Assembly: GCA_003509825.1 (NCBI GenBank)
Contig: DOMT01000189.1
Span: forward strand, 7,955-13,033
From: Coriobacteriia bacterium
Lineage (GTDB): Bacteria; Actinomycetota; Coriobacteriia; Coriobacteriales; UBA8131
DNA: 5,079 nt
Reading direction: 5' to 3'
The notes under the pieces: model-generated
What the model was told of the DNA's origin: nothing
The model's input: the letters and a program-made list of their open reading frames with translations, nothing else
Databases searched by the model: none
Part shown: one piece after another, positions 1 to 5,079 of the stretch
Layout: each line of letters starts with the position of its first letter
Numbering within the stretch: the first letter of the stretch is position 1
Program-made: the position numbers and the translations under genes

Positions 1-271
1 CGCCCTCGCCGATGCGGGTGAATATGGCTTTATCCACATCATCGATCAGCACGATGCCGGCATCGATGATGATACCCGGTCCGACGTTGGGGTAACGCCC
101 GGTGATCGATTTACCTGCGTTGATAACGGCTTTCACATCGCTTTTTACCAGACCGTCGGCGGATACGCGGTCGATATCCTCATGATCGATGACGGCGATG
201 TCGCCCGACTTCAGGCGCTTGTTCAGATTCTTGGTCTTTTTGTCGAGCCTTGCGGTGCCGCTGATCGTCAC
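1..271 (-). CDS. steA: SteA-like putative cytokinetic ring protein, N-terminal 90 residues (3' end beyond left edge)
   Basis: This reading frame is too close to the left edge to be complete. It starts at a GTG (269-271) that overlaps the recN stop as GTGA. The translation opens MTISGTARLDKKTKNLNKRL and continues with GDIAVIDHEDIDRVSADGLV, then NAGKSITGRYPNVGPGIII, and is open to base 1. From memory this matches the N-terminus of mycobacterial Rv1697 and Corynebacterium SteA (GTAR-D--TK-L--RL-PGDIAVIDH, then S-SGRYPN-GP). SteA there works with the membrane protein SteB at the septum, and the family has a thiamin-pyrophosphokinase-like fold in its later part. Only the N-terminal region is visible, so the nucleotide-binding part cannot be checked. 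The start leaves a shorter leader before GTAR than I recall in mycobacteria. Position directly after recN matches the actinobacterial order. Function in division is inferred from the family. Confidence 0.8.
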   Translation of the reverse strand, partial: MTISGTARLDKKTKNLNKRLKSGDIAVIDHEDIDRVSADGLVKSDVKAVINAGKSITGRYPNVGPGIIIDAGIVLIDDVDKAIFTRIGEG

Positions 272-1893
272 TGTGCCCCACCGCCTTCAAGCAGCCGGCG
301 GGCATGCTTAAGGGCGATGTCGTCCTCGCTTCCCGACAGCATGCGGGCGATCTCACCCACGCGCTCTTCACCGACGACCTCGGCGATCGTCGTAGTCGCG
401 GTTTCGTCGACCAGCGTCTTTTTTACCACGTAGTGTCTGTTGGCAACGGCGGCGATCTGCGCCAGATGGGTGACGACGAGGACCTGATGACGGGCGGCCA
501 AAGAGGCGATATAGGACGCCACCGCGGTGGCGGTAGCCCCACCGATACCCGCATCCACCTCGTCGAACACCAGTGTGATCGAGTGTTCGGTGGTTTTTTG
601 CAAGGTCTTTAAGGCAAGCATGACCCGGGAAAGCTCTCCCCCACTGGCGATTTTGGCCAGTGGACGCGCAACACTGCCCGCACTCGGCTTATACATCATT
701 TCGTAGGCAACGGAAGCCAACGCGCTCCAAGATCCGAAGGGTATCTCACGCTCCGCAAACCGCACCTCGGCTCCACCCATCGCCAGATCGCCCAATACGG
801 CATTGAGCTCGCCGGCCAGTTCGGCTCCGGCAGCCCTCCTGCACTCGGCGAGTTCGTCGGCGGTTCGCCTGAGCTCGCGCTCACATTCGGCGAGTTGCGT
901 CTCGAGTTGCGCTCGGCGCCCCTCGGCATCGTCCACCGCCGCCAAACGGACCCGGGCATCCTCGAGTTTTTCAAAGACCTCGTCCATCCCCGGCCCGAAG
1001 CGTTTTTTCAAACCCTCGAGCTCGCCCAATCTCCCGAGCGCCTCGTCCAGTACCTGCGGGTTGAACTCGATGCCGTCGCGGTAGCCACGCAGGGAGGAGG
1101 CCAGATCGTCGGCGGTTATCAACAGCGATTCCATCTGCCGTGCCATCTCGTCCAGACGTCCGTCGACGCCGGACTCCCGCTCCAAAGCCTGTTGGGCCTG
1201 CGAGATGCGTTCCAGCGCTCCGTTTTCGTCGCGCAGGGCCTCGTAGGCACAACCCGAGGCGGTGGAGAGTCCCTCGCCGTTACGCAGTATCGGCAGTTGT
1301 GCTTCCAGCTCTTCATACTCACCCTCAAGGGGGCTTACGGCCTCGATCTCGCGTACGATAAAGCGGGCCTGCTCCAAACTCGCCTCGGAAGCCTGTGCGG
1401 CCTCTTCGAAGGCGGACAGATCGGTGATGGCAACGCGATGCGCCTCCCACGCACAGCGATAACGGTCGAGCGTCTCTGTGAGCCGGGAACCCGCGTAACG
1501 ATCCAGAAATTCGAGTTGCACCGAGGGCGATAACAGCGACTGATGCTCATGCTGGCCGTGCAGGTCGAAATAAACACCCACCTGCGTTGCCAGGGCCTTG
1601 ACGGTGCTCATCTCTCCGTCGAGCACACAGCGCGAACGCCCTTCACGGCTGAACCGCCTTACCACAACGTGCTCATCCGAACCGTCGTAGATGCGACCTT
1701 CGACGATCAACTCGTCGCTACCGTCACGGATGGACTGCGTCTCGCCACGCTCACCGATCAGGAGCTTTATGGCGCCGACCAGGGCGGTCTTACCCGCGCC
1801 CGTCTCGCCGGTGAGCACCGTACACCCAGGCGAAAATCGCAGGCGGGTTTCGCTTACCAGGGCATAATCGCGAACGTGCAACTCATCGAGCAT
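268..1893 (-). CDS. recN: RecN, SMC-like DNA repair ATPase
   Basis: The product has 541 residues, close to the usual 550 or so. RecN is a cytosolic ATPase recruited early to double-strand breaks, where it helps hold and pair DNA ends for RecA-dependent repair. Visible motifs, in order: Walker A GETGAGKT at 29-36; the glutamine-loop region DLHGQHEHQSLL at 110-121; a long charged, Glu/Ala/Leu-rich stretch at about 150-360 that fits the two coiled-coil arms; the ABC signature ASGGELSRV at 416-424; Walker B LVFDEVDAGIGG at 441-452 with catalytic Glu445; and the switch histidine in VVTHLAQIA, His476. All are intact, so the enzyme should be active. Walker A ends in Thr rather than the Ser I recall as usual. 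The ATG start is supported by the typical MLDEL opening and an AGGGG site. It overlaps nadK by 11 bp and the next gene by 4 bp. No LexA-type operator is visible before it; the upstream sequence is nadK coding DNA. Confidence 0.97.
   Translation of the reverse strand: MLDELHVRDYALVSETRLRFSPGCTVLTGETGAGKTALVGAIKLLIGERGETQSIRDGSDELIVEGRIYDGSDEHVVVRRFSREGRSRCVLDGEMSTVKALATQVGVYFDLHGQHEHQSLLSPSVQLEFLDRYAGSRLTETLDRYRCAWEAHRVAITDLSAFEEAAQASEASLEQARFIVREIEAVSPLEGEYEELEAQLPILRNGEGLSTASGCAYEALRDENGALERISQAQQALERESGVDGRLDEMARQMESLLITADDLASSLRGYRDGIEFNPQVLDEALGRLGELEGLKKRFGPGMDEVFEKLEDARVRLAAVDDAEGRRAQLETQLAECERELRRTADELAECRRAAGAELAGELNAVLGDLAMGGAEVRFAEREIPFGSWSALASVAYEMMYKPSAGSVARPLAKIASGGELSRVMLALKTLQKTTEHSITLVFDEVDAGIGGATATAVASYIASLAARHQVLVVTHLAQIAAVANRHYVVKKTLVDETATTTIAEVVGEERVGEIARMLSGSEDDIALKHARRLLEGGGAQ
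276..282 (-). promoter_or_regulatory. Weak ribosome binding site for the steA-like gene
   Basis: On the minus strand GGTGGGG lies four bases before the GTG start and inside the last recN codons. It is only a partial match to the Shine-Dalgarno consensus. The GTGA stop/start overlap suggests that the ribosome finishing recN re-initiates here, which would make a strong site less necessary. Confidence 0.4.
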
Positions 1894-2791
1894 TGCTGCC
1901 CCTGAAAAACACCTCGGCGATATGGGTGTAGAAGTCGTACGACCCGTACCTGCGCAGATTCAACTTGTTTTTACTCACCCCGGCTTTGACGCGGATGATT
2001 TCTCCGCGCTCGTCATCGGCGGCCACCGCGCCGCTCAGGCCGTCGGTGGGATGTATCCAAAAGACCTCTCCGTCGATGAAGAGCACCAGCTTCTGGCGAT
2101 TATCCACGTTAGGCACGATCTCCACCATATCCTGAGACGTGGTGATGACGGCACGCGATGCCAGGCTGTGGGGCGAGATGGGCACCACACACAAACCGCT
2201 GTGATTAGGTGCCATGATCGGCCCGCCCGCCGACAGCGAATAGGCCGTGGATCCGGTGGGAGTGGCGATCAATACGCCGTCGCCGCGTATGGTATCCAGA
2301 TGATTGTCGTTGATGGCCATGTCCAAAGACACGATGCGCCCGAAGTGCCCGCGCGAAACCACCAATTCGTTGAAGGCGATATGATTTTCGACCGATCCGT
2401 TGCAATAACTGACCTCGGCCTCGAGGATGATACGGGGGTCGGAGGTCAATTTGTCCGTGACGGCGGCCTCCAGGGCCTTGAAGAGATCGCCCTCACCGGC
2501 ACCCGCCAAAAAGCCCAGGTGACCGAAATTGATGCTTAAAAGCGGCACCTCGGAAGTGCCGATGATGTGGGCTGCACGCAAGGTGGTTCCGTCCCCACCG
2601 AAACTGCACACCAGGTCGAACTCGCATATAGAAGCCTGCATCCGTTTGAACTCGGAGCTTTGTTCGGCCTTGAAGACCTCGTCCGAAAACATGGAGTAAT
2701 CCACGCCCCGTGCATCCAACCATTCACATATCGGTTCGAGCGAATGGGCGCTTTGCCCATCGGCGATCATGTTGAATAAGAGTAATCTCAT
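1883..2791 (-). CDS. nadK: NAD kinase (NADP biosynthesis)
   Basis: The product has 302 residues, in the normal range for bacterial NAD kinases. It phosphorylates the 2' hydroxyl of the adenosine ribose of NAD using ATP (or polyphosphate in some relatives) to give NADP, in the cytosol. The diagnostic GGDGT is at 65-69 with catalytic Asp67. The following INFGHLGFLA is at 87-96, the NE pair in AFNELVVSRG at 139-148, and the glycine-rich loop GDGVLIATPTGSTAYSLSAGG at 170-190. The late VVPISPHSLASRAV at 202-215 and FIDGE at 238-242 complete the C-terminal beta domain. The segment after FIDGE is longer than in typical homologues. The GL-VVP-PH-L-SRA wording resembles actinobacterial, especially Coriobacteriia, enzymes from memory. 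The ATG at 2789-2791 gives a standard N-terminus (MRLLLFN) and is preceded by AGAGGTG. The gene follows tlyA after 28 bp and its end overlaps recN. Older name ppnK. Confidence 0.96.
   Translation of the reverse strand: MRLLLFNMIADGQSAHSLEPICEWLDARGVDYSMFSDEVFKAEQSSEFKRMQASICEFDLVCSFGGDGTTLRAAHIIGTSEVPLLSINFGHLGFLAGAGEGDLFKALEAAVTDKLTSDPRIILEAEVSYCNGSVENHIAFNELVVSRGHFGRIVSLDMAINDNHLDTIRGDGVLIATPTGSTAYSLSAGGPIMAPNHSGLCVVPISPHSLASRAVITTSQDMVEIVPNVDNRQKLVLFIDGEVFWIHPTDGLSGAVAADDERGEIIRVKAGVSKNKLNLRRYGSYDFYTHIAEVFFRGSNAR
1899..1903 (-). promoter_or_regulatory. Ribosome binding site for recN
   Basis: AGGGG on the minus strand lies five bases before the ATG at 1891-1893, inside the last codons of nadK. 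It supports this ATG as the recN start and therefore the 11-bp overlap with nadK. Confidence 0.6.
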
Positions 2792-2793
2792 GA

Positions 2794-2800
2794 CACCTCT
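2794..2800 (-). promoter_or_regulatory. Ribosome binding site for nadK
   Basis: AGAGGTG on the minus strand sits in the 28-bp gap between tlyA and nadK, with its AGAGG core four bases before the ATG. The gap (2792-2819) is the only non-coding DNA in the window. I see no hairpin, promoter or operator in it. Confidence 0.6.
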
Positions 2801-2819
2801 ACGACTCCGTTATCCCGCA

Positions 2820-3620
2820 TCACACCAAAGCGCGGTGTGCATCGCGTACGACCTGTTCGACTGTAATGTTAGCAGGAATGCCCGAACGTTGCGCCATCAA
2901 AAAGAATTCCCTGTTGCCTTTGGGGCCCTTAAGACCCGAATAAGTAAGTGCGATCGGCGCAAGATCGTTTGCCGTTGCAGCCTCCAGTACCTGTATTATC
3001 GCTTTTTCATGCAGCTCGGAATCGGACACCACGCCGTTTTTACCCACAGCACCGGCAGGCAATTCGAACTGCGGCTTTATCAGTGTAATCAAAAAACCGC
3101 CCGCCTCCACGAAACCGGCAAGCACCGGAAACAGACTTCTCAGAGGAGAAAAGCTGACATCGGCCACCACCAGATCGAAGGGGGCGCCCACTTCCGTTGG
3201 ATCGACCGCCCTGATGCTTGTACGCTCCAACAAGGTGATGCGCGCATCGTTTCTCAACTGCCAGGCGAATTGCCCGTAGGCCACATCGACCGCCACCACA
3301 CCCGTGGCACCGGCCTTGAGCAGACAATCGGTAAACCCCCCGGTAGAGGCGCCCACGTCGAGACACTTGAGCCCCGAAACGTCGAATGCGAAATCCTCAA
3401 GTGCACCGTAAAGCTTATCTCCCCCGCGGGAGACAAAGCGGGAAGTGCCTGTAAGGGTGATTTCGATACCGGGATCGAGCAGCAGGGAAGGTTGTGTGAG
3501 AACGCCGTTCTCTCCCCTCACCTCACCTGCGATCACCAGGCGTTTTGCGAGCGCGGCATCGTCACACAGGCCCCGCTCCACGAGCAGATCAACGAGTCTG
3601 ATCTTTCTGCCTGACGACAT
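2820..3620 (-). CDS. tlyA: TlyA family rRNA 2'-O-methyltransferase
   Basis: The product has 266 residues, about the same as mycobacterial TlyA. An S4-type RNA-binding domain occupies about residues 7-58 (RLVDLLVERGL, later AKRLVIAGEV). A FtsJ/RrmJ-type Rossmann methyltransferase domain fills about 64-245. The SAM-binding motif I is CLDVGASTGGFTDCLL at 86-101. The K-D-K-E catalytic set of 2'-O-methyltransferases can be placed at Lys69 (SRGGDKL), Asp154 (VADVSF), Lys182 (LIKPQFE) and Glu238 (GNREFF). Known family members methylate C1920 of 23S rRNA, and the longer type also C1409 of 16S rRNA. Loss of TlyA gives capreomycin/viomycin resistance in mycobacteria. The older name 'hemolysin A' is misleading. 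The linker at 60-63 reads SRFV. The ATG start is backed by GAGAGGA six bases upstream and gives a 32-bp overlap with the end of dxs. Which rRNA sites it modifies cannot be told from sequence alone. Confidence 0.95.
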   Translation of the reverse strand: MSSGRKIRLVDLLVERGLCDDAALAKRLVIAGEVRGENGVLTQPSLLLDPGIEITLTGTSRFVSRGGDKLYGALEDFAFDVSGLKCLDVGASTGGFTDCLLKAGATGVVAVDVAYGQFAWQLRNDARITLLERTSIRAVDPTEVGAPFDLVVADVSFSPLRSLFPVLAGFVEAGGFLITLIKPQFELPAGAVGKNGVVSDSELHEKAIIQVLEAATANDLAPIALTYSGLKGPKGNREFFLMAQRSGIPANITVEQVVRDAHRALV

Positions 3621-5079
3621 GTTCTATCCTCTCGGCCAGCTTATCTGCGGAGAGCCCCTGCTCCTCCAGGAGCAGCTGTATGTTTCCGTGACCGACGAAC
3701 TTATCCTCGATGCCGATAGTCACAACCCGTGCGCCCGGCGCCGCCGCTTCACCGCCGATCTCCGCCTCCCTTGCCAGTACCTCCAAAACCGCACTACCGA
3801 ATCCACCGACGATCGTTCCTTCTTCAACCGTCACGATCAGGCCCGTCTTCGCTGCCTCCAACACCGCCTCGACATCGATCGGCTTAACCCAGAGCATATT
3901 GTAGACCGCAGCCTCGATACCCTGATCGGCGAGTATCCGTGCAGCGTGATAGGCGTTTTCGACCATACGTCCCACCGCCAGGATGGCCAGATCGGATCCC
4001 TCACGCAACTTCAACGCCTTGCCGACAGGCAGCACCCTATGGTCGGACGGGACTTGCGGAGCGCTCGTAGATTCATAAAGTGAAGCGATCGGTAGTGCCG
4101 CCTCACCACGCGGATATCTGAGCGCGATGGGCCCGTCCGTCGTTCGGATCGCGGTATGGAGGGCATCACGCATCTGCAAGTCATCGGCCGGGGCGAGTAT
4201 CTTCATGTTCGGCAGACTGCGTAGATACGCCAGGTCGAACACGCCGTGATGGGTGGTTCCGTCCTCGCCGACCAAACCGCCGCGGTCCAAACACATCGTA
4301 ACGGGCAAATCCTGAATCGCAACATCGTGAATCACATTGTCATACGCGCGTTGCATAAAGGCCGAATAGATATTACAAAAAGGACGCATACCCGCCGCGG
4401 CCAGACCTGCCGAAAAAGTTACGGCGTGCCCTTCGGCGATGCCGACATCGAAACAGCGCTCCGGAAACGCCTTCATCATCAAATCCATCGAACAGCCCGA
4501 ACTCATCGCGGGAGTGATACCGACCACGCGACTGTCCGCGCGCGCCAAATCGACCATGGTTTGTCCGAAGACCTCCTGATAACGCGCTATATCTCCGTTT
4601 GATTTAATCCGTTCGCCCGTTGCAGGGTCGAATTTACCGGGTGCGTGCCACGTCTGTCGGTCGTGCTCGGCGGGGGTATAACCTTTGCCCTTCACCGTGA
4701 GGACGTGCAGCAGTTTAGGTCCCTCGATTTTGCGCAATGCGCGCAAAGTGCGTACCAGTTGTTTGAGATTGTGTCCGTCGATAGGGCCGAAATAGCGAAA
4801 ATCGAGGCTCTCGAAGAGGTTGCTGTTGTTCAGCACACCCTGCTTCACGGCATTTCCCGTGCGTTGCAGCAGTCGCAACAACCATGGCGCGTGCGCCGAA
4901 AGTACACTCCACAAACGCTGTTTGAAACGGTTATAGCGAACCGACGTGGAGATTTTCAGCAGGTAGCTTTTCAGCGCCCCCGTCGCCTCGTCGATGGCCA
5001 TATTGTTGTCGTTGAGGATGACCAACAGATTAGTCTTCGGACTTGCCCCCGCGTTGTTCAGCCCCTCGAATGCAAGGCC
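3589..5079 (-). CDS. dxs: 1-deoxy-D-xylulose-5-phosphate synthase, C-terminal 496 residues (5' end beyond right edge)
   Basis: Dxs condenses pyruvate and glyceraldehyde 3-phosphate, with thiamine diphosphate and Mg, to DXP. This is the entry to the MEP isoprenoid pathway and also feeds thiamine and pyridoxal synthesis. The frame is open to base 5079 (GLAFEGLNNAGASPKTNLL), so the first roughly 130-150 residues, with the GDG half of the ThDP motif, are off the window. A TTG at 5023-5025 is internal, not the start. Numbering from the edge: NDN of the ThDP/Mg motif at 23-25, YFGPIDGH at 96-103, VKGKGY at 129-134, DVGIAEGH at 211-218 with catalytic Glu216, LDRGGLVGEDGTTHHG at 264-279, RYPRGE at 321-326, and the C-terminal transketolase domain at about 358-488. 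No key residue in the visible part is missing. The wording is much closer to Bacteroidetes Dxs than to actinobacterial Dxs as I recall them. The stop lies 32 bp inside tlyA. Confidence 0.97.
   Translation of the reverse strand, partial: GLAFEGLNNAGASPKTNLLVILNDNNMAIDEATGALKSYLLKISTSVRYNRFKQRLWSVLSAHAPWLLRLLQRTGNAVKQGVLNNSNLFESLDFRYFGPIDGHNLKQLVRTLRALRKIEGPKLLHVLTVKGKGYTPAEHDRQTWHAPGKFDPATGERIKSNGDIARYQEVFGQTMVDLARADSRVVGITPAMSSGCSMDLMMKAFPERCFDVGIAEGHAVTFSAGLAAAGMRPFCNIYSAFMQRAYDNVIHDVAIQDLPVTMCLDRGGLVGEDGTTHHGVFDLAYLRSLPNMKILAPADDLQMRDALHTAIRTTDGPIALRYPRGEAALPIASLYESTSAPQVPSDHRVLPVGKALKLREGSDLAILAVGRMVENAYHAARILADQGIEAAVYNMLWVKPIDVEAVLEAAKTGLIVTVEEGTIVGGFGSAVLEVLAREAEIGGEAAAPGARVVTIGIEDKFVGHGNIQLLLEEQGLSADKLAERIEHVVRQKDQTR
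3627..3633 (-). promoter_or_regulatory. Ribosome binding site for tlyA
   Basis: GAGAGGA on the minus strand lies six bases before the ATG at 3618-3620, inside the coding sequence of dxs. It is a good match at good spacing and fixes the tlyA start despite the 32-bp overlap. Confidence 0.7.

Noticed and set aside
895..1533. Open frame of 212 codons on the plus strand inside recN
   Set aside because: It is codon-aligned antisense to recN, and its openness follows from the codon choice of recN. RecN is complete with all motifs.
1922..2539. Open frame of 205 codons on the plus strand inside nadK
   Set aside because: It is codon-aligned antisense to nadK, with no family resemblance and no convincing ribosome site. 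It is a shadow.
2543..2561. Inverted repeat CGGCAC / GTGCCG with a 7-base loop inside nadK
   Set aside because: It lies in well-conserved coding sequence (IGTSEVPLL), with no poly-T and no neighbouring gene boundary. It is most likely a chance result of codon use.
2769..3614. Open frame of 281 codons on the plus strand, antisense to tlyA and the start of nadK
   Set aside because: Over tlyA its codons are in exact register with the tlyA codons, so it stays open simply because the sense gene lacks TTA, CTA and TCA codons. It ends exactly where tlyA uses TCA (Ser3). The translation has no recognisable domain.
3658..3675. Perfect 7-bp inverted repeat (CTGCTCC, 4-base loop, GGAGCAG) about 40 bases upstream of tlyA, containing GGAGGAG on the minus strand
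   Set aside because: It encodes Leu-Leu-Leu-Glu-Glu-Gln in Dxs, where Leu CTC/CTG and Glu GAG codons pair by chance. No start codon stands at a useful distance after the GGAGGAG, and there is no U-run for a terminator.
5023..5025. TTG as a possible start codon of dxs
   Set aside because: The same frame stays open to the window edge and the upstream residues (GLAFEGLNNAGASPKTNL) match Dxs. The TTG is an internal Leu just before the NDN motif.

Overview
The window is a compact, single-strand stretch of bacterial housekeeping genes, all on the minus strand. In transcription order (right to left) they are: dxs (5' end beyond the right edge), tlyA, nadK, recN, and the first 90 codons of a steA-like gene that runs off the left edge. 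There is no non-coding stretch longer than 28 bases. The four junctions are a 32-bp overlap, a 28-bp gap, an 11-bp overlap and a 4-bp overlap. This is the picture of one polycistronic unit with translational coupling. Its promoter and terminator must lie outside the window.

The order tlyA-nadK-recN-steA is the one I recall from Actinobacteria (Mycobacterium and Corynebacterium have tlyA-ppnK-recN-steA-steB). The dxs-tlyA-nadK-recN part is also common in Clostridia and Bacilli, where argR usually sits before recN. Here argR is absent and steA is present. The DNA is fairly G+C-rich but still uses some TTA and ATA codons. NadK has a 'GL-VVP-PH-L-SRA' stretch that I associate with Coriobacteriia. 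My best guess is an actinobacterial-side anaerobe, possibly Coriobacteriia, held with moderate confidence and from protein features only.

The genes serve different processes. Dxs makes DXP for isoprenoids and thiamine/pyridoxal. TlyA 2'-O-methylates rRNA. NadK makes NADP, the source of the reductant used by the next enzyme of the DXP pathway. RecN is the SMC-like ATPase of double-strand-break repair. The SteA-like protein is linked to septation in Corynebacterium. All visible signature motifs are intact, and I see no frameshift, mobile element, RNA gene, CRISPR array or repeat family.

The most notable points are these. Dxs reads like a Bacteroidetes-type enzyme rather than an actinobacterial one, which suggests gene replacement. 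TlyA has an altered inter-domain linker (SRFV where mycobacterial TlyA has RAWV). NadK has a small C-terminal insertion. recN is followed directly by steA with a GTGA overlap. I do not see a hidden novel system here.
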